Below, in pieces: positions 1 through 8,620 of a stretch of 26,919 nucleotides of DNA. Each line of letters opens with the position of its first letter. Position 1 is the first letter of the stretch. Made by a program: the position numbers and the translations under genes. A model generated the notes under the pieces. It searched no databases. It was not told the DNA's origin and saw only the letters and a program-made list of their open reading frames with translations. This stretch comes from Basidiobolus ranarum (taxonomy: Eukaryota > Basidiobolomycota > Basidiobolomycetes > Basidiobolales), in the NCBI GenBank assembly GCA_040143965.1, contig JASJQH010007004.1, positions 1 through 26,919 on the forward strand. Direction: 5' to 3'.

Positions 1-504
1 CGTGCTTCTCGTCCTTCCCGTCCCGACAAGGCTCGTCGTTTGGGTTACAAGGCCAAGCAAGGTTACGTTATCTACCGTATCCGTGTTCGTCGTGGTAACC
101 GCAAGAGACCTGTTTCCAAGGGTGCTCAATTCGGTAAGCCCGTCAACCAAGGTATTAACCACTTGAAATACCAACGCTCCCTCCGTGCCACTGCCGAAGA
201 GCGTGTCGGTCGCAAGTGTGCCAATCTTCGTGTCTTGAACTCATACTGGGTTAACCAAGATTCTACCTACAAGTACTTCGAAATCATCCTTGTTGATCCT
301 TCCCACAAGGCTATTCGTCGTGATGCTCGCATCAACTGGATCTGCAACCCTGTTCACAAGCGTCGTGAAGCTCGCGGTCTTACTGCTATCGGTAAGAAGA
401 ACAGAGGTCACGGTAAGGGTCATGCCTTCAACAAGACCATTGGTTCCGGTAGACGCAACAACTGGATTAAGAGAAACACTTTGTCTCTCAGACGTTACCG
501 TTAA
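1..504 (+). CDS. RPL15: 60S ribosomal protein L15 (eL15), 5' part missing
   Basis: The reading frame is open from base 1, starting [20 protein letters not shown], and runs to TAA at 502-504. That gives 167 residues, about the last four fifths of the usual 203-204-residue eL15. The basic body and the C-terminal end NTLSLRRYR are characteristic of eL15, a core protein of the large subunit that lies against 25S/28S rRNA. The N-terminal 35 or so residues, the start codon and any early intron lie outside the window. There is no intron in the visible part. Codon use is strongly biased (CGT, GGT, AAG, ATC), as expected of a highly expressed gene. Identity is certain; only the start is unknown. Confidence 0.97.
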   Translation, partial: RASRPSRPDKARRLGYKAKQGYVIYRIRVRRGNRKRPVSKGAQFGKPVNQGINHLKYQRSLRATAEERVGRKCANLRVLNSYWVNQDSTYKYFEIILVDPSHKAIRRDARINWICNPVHKRREARGLTAIGKKNRGHGKGHAFNKTIGSGRRNNWIKRNTLSLRRYR

Positions 505-1114
505 ATTTCATAACGATCTTTGTCTTAATAAATCAATGGGAAATCCATTTTATCACCAATTCATCTTAAGCTATGGTTATTATTAGTAACACCTGAGAAC
601 TAACATATTCTAACGATAAGGAGGTAACAACAACTTCGGATATTATCCTTTGGTCGATGTTGTTGAGTTGAAGGCACATACGTTGCAAACTAACCATTAG
701 AATGTTCTATTATTAACCAATCATAGGATGAACTTAGCATGCTTTGGTCATGACAATCAATCCTAATATAACATACATTAGTATAATACGTTTCTTACGT
801 ATTATTTGTAATAAAAAAGATTTATTACATAAAAGCTGTGGTCATACAATGTCTTCTTAGCCCTAACTCTTCATGATGGATCTACCATAACTGATAACCG
901 AATGGCAAAGTGCGAAGTAATTGAAATAACTATTTATTGTAATGGATAAACAGAACTCACAAGAGAGATGAAGAAAATATTCAAACTATATACTATATAT
1001 TAGTAGATGCAGAACAATCAAAAATGATAGTGACGTATGGTTGATAAATTGGATGATGATGCTGATGATGGAAAAAGAATGGGTTGTGTTTTGTGTTCGA
1101 GAAATGTAACAAGA
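505..1114. other. Convergent intergenic region between RPL15 and GrpE
   Basis: This 610-bp gap lies between two 3' ends, whereas the other convergent gaps in this window are 224-268 bp. It has no convincing ORF. It holds the RPL15 poly(A) signal and an imperfect hairpin at 628-665: CAACAAC/GTTGTTG plus TCG/CGA, with one T-T mismatch and a loop of about 16 nt. AT-rich sequence follows. A small forward frame at 1037-1321 is mostly antisense to GrpE and is not believed. A hidden small RNA is possible but not shown. Confidence 0.5.
527..532 (+). terminator. Poly(A) signal of RPL15
   Basis: An AATAAA hexamer sits 23 bp after the RPL15 stop codon, in AT-rich sequence. The position suits a short fungal 3' UTR. 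The call rests on sequence only. Confidence 0.45.
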
Positions 1115-1834
1115 TTAGTCTCTATCTTGGACAACGCCAACTTGGGCGGCGCGCAAGACTCTGCCATGGAGTATATAACCAACTTTCTCTACGGAGATAA
1201 TAGTACCGGGCTCTTTATCAGGCATAGGGACTTGGTACAAAGCTTGGTGAACATTAGGATCAAACTTTTGACCGTCAGGTTTATCTTGAACAACACCATG
1301 ACGACCCAAAGCCTTGACTAATTCAGTTTCAGTCATAGAGACACCAGTGTAAAGATTATCAAGGTCTTTGTTGTCACTACGAGTATCCTTAGGGACAGCC
1401 TTTAATGCCATATTGAGAATATCGACTGTATCAAGTAAGTCCTTGGCAAATTTGGTAATAGCATATTGTGAAGCTTGCTCAATTTCTTTACGAGTACGGT
1501 TGCGCACATTTTCCATTTCAGCGAGACAACGAAGGTAGGCATCCTACAAACACGAAATATATCAGTAACAATAATAGGACAGAGTATTTACGACTGTGTT
1601 TACCTTAATCTCAGCAATTTTCTTGTCTTTGTCTTCTTCTTGGTTTACTTCCTCGCTTTTGACTTCTTCAGAAGCAACCTTTTCGCTACCCTCTTCCTCC
1701 TTCTTATCAGAATAGAAACGGATACTGTTTCCAAAGACAGAGCCAGTCTTTGGGGAAACTTTGAGGGCAGAAAGAATGCCGAAGTTGGATTTGACAATAG
1801 ATGCGACGCGTAGAGAAGACATGTTTATGGACAA
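1115..1834 (-). CDS. MGE1: Mitochondrial GrpE, nucleotide-exchange factor of mtHsp70
   Basis: There are two exons, 1604-1834 and 1115-1543, with a 60-bp intron (donor GTAAAC after AAG; acceptor TGTAG). They splice in phase 0 to 219 residues. The N-terminus has a mitochondrial-type presequence with basic and hydroxylated residues up to about RFYS (residues 39-42). An acidic linker rich in E and K follows, then a long coiled-coil helix containing the junction KIAEIK-DAYLRCLAEMENVRNR. The C-terminal beta domain ends HGRVLRAAQVGVV, close to the GrpE signature. GrpE opens the nucleotide-binding domain of matrix Hsp70 to release ADP during protein import and folding. Length fits yeast Mge1 (228). 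Translation may start at the first ATG or at a second, in-frame ATG four codons later. It is divergent from the CPOX gene. Confidence 0.95.
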
Positions 1835-2637
1835 GGGTTAATAGACTCTAGTTCAAAATTTTAGTTCAAATAGACAAAATCCTTTAATCACTTGCGCCGT
1901 GTAGAGTAAAATTTTCAGCACATCTTAGCAACCTTTAATATCCATATTATCATTGGCTCAACACACAAGTTCTGACAAGATTCGCTTTCTAAATCAGATC
2001 AATTACTGTAAATCAAGAATTAAATCTCCACCCTAGATTCCCATTTAAAGCCAATGAACTAGTTACAACACGCAACATGCATATTCATGTTTCAATCGTC
2101 AACTTGATTTAATCTCAGTAAATAAGCAAATCAAATAGGCACTTTCCCCGCTATAGTCACCAGCCCAAATCAAGTTACTCCGGCCAGTTTCACATTTGCT
2201 TTGAATGCACAGATCTCAATGCTTCCAGCCTCAACAATTTCTTTTTTGGTGGACGATTGTAATCAAGTTAAGCTACCTAAATGGAGTAAAATAGAAAGAC
2301 TCCATCTGATTTGGAAATATTCATCCGTACTAGTTTCCAAAATATCTGGGGAAACAAATAAATTCTTTTCTGCCTTTCACGTACTACATTCTTTGTATTT
2401 TCCGAAATTCATTCTGGAGTCGAGGTAGGAAATATATTCATTTATGCGATGATCTTCATACTCTACACAATACTAAAAATCCAATTTTGCTCGGGTTGAG
2501 GTTTGGTAAAAATTTGGCCGTAACTTTGTTAAATACCTCGGGTGAATTAGTTGCTAGCTCTTTATTCTCGTTTCCTTGGTTGGTCTCAGTAGGGTAGGAA
2601 GAAACTGCCCAAGAAGTGTTGCCTTATTATTATCACC
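1835..2637. promoter_or_regulatory. Divergent promoter region, GrpE (-) / CPOX (+)
   Basis: This 803-bp region separates two start codons that point away from each other and must hold both promoters. It is AT-rich. I see no canonical TATA box and no clean heat-shock element (nGAAnnTTCnnGAA) near GrpE. The 75-codon frame at 2201-2428 has no recognisable family, splice partner or codon bias and is not called as a gene. Confidence 0.5.
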
Positions 2638-4073
2638 ATGTTCAGAACTTTAGCGAGAGCCACTTTAAGAAGGTAAATTCTTACGTTGTTATTATTGTTT
2701 GGATGAATAAATACTTACTTTCCTTTAAAGTGTCAAGCCTGCTCCGTATATAGAACATGCTATTGTTCGTAACGTCAGCAACGTAGCCGGAAAACCTCTT
2801 AGAAACTTTAAAACGAATTTCCTACTGGGAACTGCTTTGTTCAGTTTTGCCGCGGGTGCTGGCTACTATGCATCTCAGGTATTTATCTCTTTTTTAACCA
2901 AAGATCCTGTTTTGAATGGTAAAAACTAATTTGAATTGAATCTTCAGTCCAAAGTTAAAGTCTCCTGCGAAGCGCAGACTGAAGCTAGCCAGTATATGAA
3001 AAAGGTCGAAGAGATGGAGAAGAACAAGGTTAGTTAACCAGAAATCTTTACTTTACTCAATCTTATCATCATTTATTAACATGATTGTTCTTTTAAACTT
3101 TCAGAGATACGAAGTCCTACTCCCATCCGATGCTAAACCTACATCTATGAGCCAGCGAATGGATCATTATGTGAAGAAACTTCAATATGAAATTGTAAGC
3201 ACACTGGCTGCTATAGACGGAAAAGACTTTGTGATCAGCCAATATCAACGCCCAGGTGGTGGTGAAGGTGCCGTATGCGTGCTTCAGGGTGGTAATGTCT
3301 TTGAAAAAGCTGGTGTTAACGTCTCTGTGATGTCCAATAAGCTTCCTAAAGCAGCCGTCAAACAGATGCGTGAAAAGCCTATGGAACTCCATGGAGATGG
3401 ACCATATCCATTCTTCGTAGCTAGTATATCGTTGGTTCTACATCCACATAACCCTATGGTACCCACTGTTCACTTGAATTATCGGTATTTTGAAATCCAA
3501 GATGAAGATGGCAAACCACAGGCATGGTGGTTTGGTGGAGGCTCTGATCTTACACCAAGTTACCTGTTTGAAGAAGATGCAGTCCATTTCCATTCTACAC
3601 TAAAGCAGGCCTGCCAAAACCATGACCCCGAATTTTATCCAGAGTTCAAAAAGTGGTGTGACCGGTACTTCTATCTCCCACATCGTAGTGAGGCTCGTGG
3701 AATTGGTGGGATTTTCTTTGATGATTTAGACACTCATCATCCGGAGCAGATCTTCCAATTCATTCAGGAATGTGGTGACGCTTTTCTTCCATCGTATGTC
3801 CCCATTGTATTGAAACGCAAAGATCATTCCTTCACAGAGCAAGAAAAAGAATGGCAGCAGATTAGACGCGGTCGTTATGTGGAATTCAATCTGGTGCATG
3901 ATCGTGGTACTAAATTTGGTCTTCGTGGACCAGGCCCAAAGATTGAAAATATTCTCATGTCACTACCCTTAACTGCTCGTTGGGAGTACTGTCATTCCCC
4001 CGAAGTAGGGAGCGAGGAAGAGAAGCTGTTGGAAGTCATCAATCAACCAAGAGATTGGGTTCCGTTGAACTGA
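2638..4073 (+). CDS. HEM13: Coproporphyrinogen III oxidase, mitochondrial-type
   Basis: There are four exons, 2638-2672, 2731-2878, 2948-3028 and 3105-4073, giving 410 residues. The enzyme oxidatively decarboxylates coproporphyrinogen III to protoporphyrinogen IX, using O2, in heme synthesis. The family signature is complete in exon 4 near residue 270: KKWCDRYFYLPHR followed by EARGIGGIFFDD. Also present are QRPGGGEGAVCVLQGG and the WWFGGGSDLTP loop near residue 233. The first 60 residues are a basic presequence beginning MFRTLARATLR, then a hydrophobic glycine/alanine-rich segment FLLGTALFSFAAGAGYY of transmembrane-like character. That is an animal-like layout; yeast Hem13 is cytosolic and lacks it. 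The start is the ATG that gives this presequence. All three introns are GT..AG and phases agree. The 3' end converges with IMP4. Confidence 0.96.
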
Positions 4074-4164
4074 GCATCGCTGACATAGAAAGTTCATAAT
4101 AATTCATGTAAATATCACCACTGCTTCAAAGATGAAACAGGTGGAATTCAGTACGTTAGTAATC

Positions 4165-4170
4165 AATAAA
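4165..4170 (+). terminator. Poly(A) signal of CPOX
   Basis: An AATAAA hexamer lies 92 bp past the CPOX stop codon, in the 268-bp gap before the convergent IMP4 stop. Confidence 0.4.
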
Positions 4171-4341
4171 CACGCGTGTATATATACCGCATACTTCAAA
4201 TATCATGCTCTACATTTTACTCCTTTTTTATTATCTTTGAAAAAAGTAGGATGGAAAGAGAAACAATACGAAACATAATTTCTATGGTGGTTTAGTGAGA
4301 TCGTGGTAAGAAACACAAAGGAAAAAAAATAGTACAGTAGT

Positions 4342-5727
4342 TTAAAGGAATTCTCTCTTTCTGGCAGTTCTTTGATATGGTCGAAGCACCCATTCCTTGT
4401 CGGCATCTGAAAGATCCGCTGTACCAAGACGGATTTCGTATACTAAAGAAAGATTCGTTTAATAAATATCAAGTCAAAACACCACGTGGATATACTTACG
4501 TCGCATTTCAAATCTTGGTCCCACTTCAGCTAATTGAACTTCCTTGTGACTCGTCTTGTAGAAAACATGATGTCTAGATAAAGTGGTTTTAATAGGAGTA
4601 CTCTCGATTCCACATAAGTGATATGTTTCTACCTGAAGGAGATATAATCTTGTTCGTTTGAGAAGGTCATGACACGCTTGCTGTCTTCTTTAGGAACTGG
4701 GAATAAGTATTTCAGAACACTCATAACCTGATTACAAGTGAGATGATTTAGTGTTGGTTGCAACTTCGCTCATGTACAATACCACATACTCTTTTGCCGA
4801 GATTGGAATTGAAATTGTTGAAGATAAGGTGAGGGAAAGCTTCCGATACGGTTCCTTGATCCTTAAGATCGTGTCTTAATACAGTGTTATATAAGGTGAA
4901 GTAAGCGGTGGGGCCATAGGGGAAATGACAAACAATCATGCCATCTAAATAAAGAAGATGCGAATTAGCCCCAAGGTCTCCAATAATAGCATTCTATTTA
5001 ACAACTAACCAGGTTCACCACGATGTTCGTGAAGAATAATCAAATCAGTAACCTCATTGGCTTTGCAAGCCTCGACAACCTCATTCATAACATAATTACC
5101 ACGATTAATACGTTGGGAATTGGGGAAGACGAGTCTCATTTCCTGCAATAGTTTGGTTAGTTTCTTACATCAGTATATGGATTGTTTGTGTATATCTCTA
5201 CCTTGGCAAATTGTTGAAGTCTGCTACTAGGATCGCGAGAAGTTGTGATCATGATCTTGGGATCTTGAACACCAGCTCTGGCATATTCATCATCCACATG
5301 GGTTGTAGGCTCTATATGAAATTCAAATTGTTAACACTTATTTTCAACGAAATGGTGAGGGAAATTATAAGAACCAGCTTGAGCTTCGTCATATTGAAGA
5401 TCCTTTCTTAGACTCTCGGTTTCTTTGCGAACCTCAGTAGGTAAAGGTTTACCCCCTAACGAGAAGAAAATCAATCAATACTTTCTACTAGGAAATATTC
5501 CTCAATTCAAATTTATACCCTCGATAGCCTCTTTAATTTGCTTCTTCTTTTCGAATACTTGGCGCTCTTTGCTCTCCAAAGACTTTCTATACAAATATTC
5601 ACGACGAAGTCTGGTTTGTCTACGAATCTGAGAGGGAAATTCGTCAAAAAGTCGAGATGATTGTTAATATCATTGGGTTGAAAATCAAGGGAAAATCCTT
5701 GTAAGGTGTAATACTACTCTTTACCAT
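4342..5727 (-). CDS. IMP4: U3 snoRNP protein IMP4 (Brix domain)
   Basis: There are nine coding exons: 5725-5727, 5519-5627, 5375-5455, 5202-5311, 5010-5142, 4790-4944, 4633-4727, 4500-4573 and 4342-4442. All phases agree and give 286 residues (yeast Imp4 has 290). The first coding exon is only the ATG, with the donor GTAAAG directly after it. The N-terminus IRRQTRLRREYLYRKSLE is the conserved Imp4 start. The Brix domain follows, with IMITTSRDPSSRLQQFAKEM, a FPNSQRINRGNY segment, LIILHEHRGEPDGM and CHFPYGPTAYFTLYN. Imp4 works with Mpp10 and Imp3 in the small-subunit processome, helping U3 snoRNA pair with pre-rRNA in the nucleolus. It shares a 343-bp divergent promoter with a DUF2039 gene. Confidence 0.96.
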
Positions 5728-6070
5728 TTTAGAAAGGGTTCTCTATGTACTGTAGGGGAAAGGGAACTGTTCTATAACTTGCGTGAACAATATCAGGAGA
5801 ATAAGAGATATTTTCTAAATAAGATATTCTCAATTACCAGTCTCAAGGAGTTTTTTTTTCTTTTCTCCATTAAAGATTAAATTAGTGAAAAATTCGGAAT
5901 TGTCATTCAACATTCAATAGATTTAGCACTGGTTAACTAGATTTGGTAAAAAAAAAATAGTAAGATACTTTTTTTTTTATTAGATAATTTGTCGAAAGTT
6001 GACTTAAGGCTATTCATAAGGTAGAAATAGTGTGTGGCAAGTATTAACGCAAATTTTCACTACTCTTACC
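5728..6070. promoter_or_regulatory. Divergent promoter, IMP4 (-) / DUF2039 gene (+)
   Basis: This 343-bp region lies between two start codons. It holds a T9 run at 5851-5859 and, at 5948-5957 and 5969-5978, an A10 and a T10 run in inverted orientation around an 11-nt spacer. Poly(dA:dT) tracts of this kind typically exclude nucleosomes and mark open bidirectional fungal promoters. No further element is recognised. Confidence 0.6.
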
Positions 6071-6754
6071 ATGTCTGAATCCAAGCGCGCTTCCACTAGA
6101 GGTTCGGGTGCTAAAAAAGGCGCTCAAAAATATCAGAATACTACTGCTTATAGACACAATAAAAACTCCAAGAAAACTCGTGAAATCAACGCTTTACCCA
6201 TTTCTGGTTTATGTCAGCGCTGTCTCGACGTACTTGAGTGGAGAAAGAGATTCAGAAAATATAAACCTTTGACCACCGCCAAAAAATGGTACTTGACTTA
6301 GATATTCTGTATATTTGGAGTTTTTCTAACCTTACAATTTCACATAGTGTTTGTTGCCAGCAAAAAGCCATCAAAGAGGCATATCATGTACTTTGTAACA
6401 AGTGTGCTACTGAAAAGAAGGTCTGCGCAAAATGTCAAGAAAGCAAGCAAATCGTCCCTAGGTATTACGAATCTCATATCGGACGTCTTGGTACAATTTC
6501 TAACTTATTTTATCACTTACAGCAACTACAAGGACGAGAAGGAACTTATGGCCGAGAGATTGGAAGAGGAGCGCTTACTTTCTGGCATGTCTGAAAGAGA
6601 ACGTCGTTCTTATCTGAGAAAGATGCAAAATGGCGGAGAATCAGATGATGAGTCTAGCGACGGGCAACAAAGTGCTGGTGAAGAAGAAGAGGAGGAGGAA
6701 GATGATGAGGAGGAAGAAGAAGAAGACGAGGAGGAAGATAAAGTCGCCATTTAG
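6071..6754 (+). CDS. DUF2039 / C9orf85-like zinc-ribbon protein with acidic tail
   Basis: There are three exons, 6071-6288, 6348-6461 and 6523-6754, giving 187 residues. The N-terminus is basic. The conserved core includes ALPISGLCQRCLDVLEWR, then KYKPL, and after splicing KKCVCCQQ, HVLCNKC and VCAKC. That makes four CxxC-type pairs, probably binding zinc. This matches the DUF2039 family (human C9orf85), whose molecular role is not established. Downstream of the core are a charged helix (ELMAERLEEERLLSGMSERE) and an almost pure Glu/Asp tail over the last 40 residues, which makes the protein longer than the animal form as I recall it. It shares a promoter with the ribosome-assembly gene IMP4 and precedes uL16. 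A nucleolar or ribosome-related role is inference from that context and from the charged tail. Confidence 0.88.
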
Positions 6755-6796
6755 ATAAGCTAATGTGTATATATATGGCAGTAGTTTAAGTAACTT

Positions 6797-6802
6797 AATA
6801 AA
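6797..6802 (+). terminator. Poly(A) signal of the DUF2039 gene
   Basis: An AATAAA hexamer lies 42 bp after the stop codon. Confidence 0.4.
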
Positions 6803-7150
6803 TTCTTTACCAAACACACTCTATTCGTATCTTGATTGATTTCTCGAATCTTTATCAATAAACCCTTTTGACTACATAATGTAAAGCCAAGAAAACGAGC
6901 TGGTTAGTTACGTTCACTATTAGGGTATTTCATTTTAGCATACACACCTTAAAATATCAGCACCCAAAGCTATTAAATCTACACTGCTGATGAGTATTTC
7001 TTCCTGCTGGATTAGTCAGCATTGGAATTTCTAGTGATTTGAATGCTTCACTAATGTTTCTTGCTCTCACGTAACAATAATGGAATTTCTTACGATGTTA
7101 AGGATCTATGTATTTGTCATCCAAAGTACCCACTCTAGTCTGCGGCAACC

Positions 7151-7170
7151 TTTATAGGTTTACCTATAAA
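7151..7170 (+). promoter_or_regulatory. Probable TATA box of RPL10 inside a perfect palindrome
   Basis: TTTATAGGT and ACCTATAAA form perfect 9-bp inverted arms separated by TT. The downstream arm runs into TATAAAAG at 7165-7172, a canonical TATA box 111 bp before the RPL10 ATG. Promoter function is inferred from sequence and position. Confidence 0.45.
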
Positions 7171-7275
7171 AGAAGGCACGAATCCGATATTTCCAATGTA
7201 TCTGGTGAATTCTGAATATCAAGAACAGCCTCACTGCATTAAATAACCTTCAATTACACTTCGATTAAATTCAAG

Positions 7276-7923
7276 ATGGGTCGTCGTCCTGCTCGTTGTT
7301 ATCGCTATTGCAAGAATAAGCCATATCCCAAATCTCGCTTCTGCCGCGGTGTCCCTGACCCTAAGATCAGAATTTTTGACTTGGGACGCAAGAAAGCTGG
7401 TGTAGATGAGTTTCCTCTATGTGTACACTTGATTTCCGGTGAATATGAACAGTTATCGAGTGAAGCCCTTGAAGCTGCTCGTATCTGCGCTAATAAGTAT
7501 ATGACCAAGATTTCAGGCAAAGATTCGTTCCATTTACGTGTTCGCGTCCACCCATTCCACGTCGTTCGTATCAATAAGATGTTGTCTTGTGCTGGTGCTG
7601 ATAGACTACAAACTGGTATGCGTGGTGCATTCGGTAAACCACAGGGTACTGTAGCTCGAGTCAATATCGGACAAATTATCTTCTCCATTCGTACCAAAGA
7701 TTCCAACAAAAATGTTGTCATCGAAGCACTTCGTCGTGCTAAGTACAAGTTCCCTGGTCGTCAAAAGATTATCATATCCAAGAAATGGGGTTTCACCAAA
7801 CTAACCCGTGAAGAGTATCTTACTGAACGTCAAGCCGGTCGTCTTTTCCCTGATGGTAGCCATGTCAAGTACCTTTCAAACCATGGTCCTCTCAAGGATT
7901 ATTTCAAAAGAATCGCTGCTTGA
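7276..7923 (+). CDS. RPL10: 60S ribosomal protein L10 (uL16)
   Basis: A single exon encodes 215 residues, close to the yeast and human lengths. It begins [20 protein letters not shown] and contains the conserved [11 protein letters not shown] and [21 protein letters not shown] segments. The latter is the P-site loop region of uL16. The C-terminal part (GPLKDYF) is also conserved. uL16 joins the large subunit late in the cytoplasm and helps shape the tRNA-binding corridor. The start is the ATG at the universally conserved N-terminus. Codon bias is as strong as in RPL15. Unlike uL3 in this window, it has no intron in the coding part. Nothing in it looks abnormal. Confidence 0.98.
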   Translation: MGRRPARCYRYCKNKPYPKSRFCRGVPDPKIRIFDLGRKKAGVDEFPLCVHLISGEYEQLSSEALEAARICANKYMTKISGKDSFHLRVRVHPFHVVRINKMLSCAGADRLQTGMRGAFGKPQGTVARVNIGQIIFSIRTKDSNKNVVIEALRRAKYKFPGRQKIIISKKWGFTKLTREEYLTERQAGRLFPDGSHVKYLSNHGPLKDYFKRIAA

Positions 7924-8620
7924 TCATCTCTTTCTCCGTGTATTTACTTTCACAATCTAACCCATTGGGGAATTAGGAAAGTAGCTATATCACTGATATC
8001 ACGCTGGTTAACCAGGCAACAGGTCGACGTTTCCCTCATACTTGGTAGATCTGTGATAAATTAAAGAGCAAATGGATCATGAAAGTTAAGTTGCTAAATA
8101 AATGCACTTGATACTAATTAAGTACACTTGAAACTAAATAAATGCACTTTAACTTATTGGGATTTATATATATATATACTTATATTATTTACATTGAGTG
8201 GCCAGATCACCTGTCAGCAAGATCAGTGATACCGGATTTCCTCACTTGTTTAAAATCAATCAAATTGCTTGAAATCAGGCTTAAAGGCAGAAAAGATAGT
8301 TTAAAAAGCAGTCATAAAGCAAATCCCATTGAAAATGATTTCGTGATTTCTTAATCAATTCGAAAATGGTCTAATAGTTTATTCACGTTTTGACTTCACT
8401 CTCATCCTCCCATATTATCACTTCCATCCATTTCAATAACAAGAGTTTCTGTCGTTTTACGATAGAATAGAATATTCATTGTGGAATTTTAGAAAAGCTT
8501 TACATGCTTTATTCATTGAAGACTATTGTAAAGAATTAATTGTGGACCCAACTAGAGTTTAGTGGTAATTTTCAGTAGAGAATATCTCCAAAAATTTACC
8601 AACATAAAGCCCAACAACAA
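7924..8620. other. Intergenic region: RPL10 3' end and RNF220-like promoter
   Basis: These 697 AT-rich bp lie between two genes on the same strand. A 16-bp sequence, CTAAATAAATGCACTT, occurs twice 40 bp apart at 8094-8109 and 8134-8149; each copy holds an AATAAA that could serve RPL10. A TA-dinucleotide run follows near 8167. The 70-codon frame at 8142-8354 has no recognisable family or codon bias and is not called. Confidence 0.5.
8094..8149 (+). repeat. Direct repeat, 16 bp twice, 40-bp spacing
   Basis: CTAAATAAATGCACTT is present at 8094-8109 and again at 8134-8149 with no difference. A partial third relative (AGTACACTTGAAA) lies between them. It is likely a local duplication in the RPL10 3' region. 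Confidence 0.7.

Larger units (their letters stand above)
6755..7275. other. Intergenic region: DUF2039 3' end and RPL10 promoter
   Basis: These 521 bp contain the poly(A) signal of the upstream gene and, further on, the RPL10 promoter. The clearest element is a palindromic TATA-containing sequence at 7151-7170. I see no additional ORF or RNA gene. Confidence 0.5.

Noticed and set aside
866-895. C/D snoRNA-like ATGATGG...CTGA near 866-892
   Set aside because: The C box lacks the consensus (RTGATGA), the distance to the D-like box is too short, and there is no closing stem.
1037-1321. 94-codon forward frame overlapping the GrpE 3' end
   Set aside because: It is mostly antisense to the conserved GrpE C-terminal domain; the unique part is a short Asp-rich stretch.
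2201-2428. 75-codon frame in the GrpE/CPOX promoter gap
   Set aside because: No family, no codon bias, no splice partner. It is consistent with chance in 800 bp of AT-rich DNA.
7305-7748. 147-codon reverse frame inside RPL10
   Set aside because: It is antisense to a certain ribosomal protein gene and reflects its codon bias.
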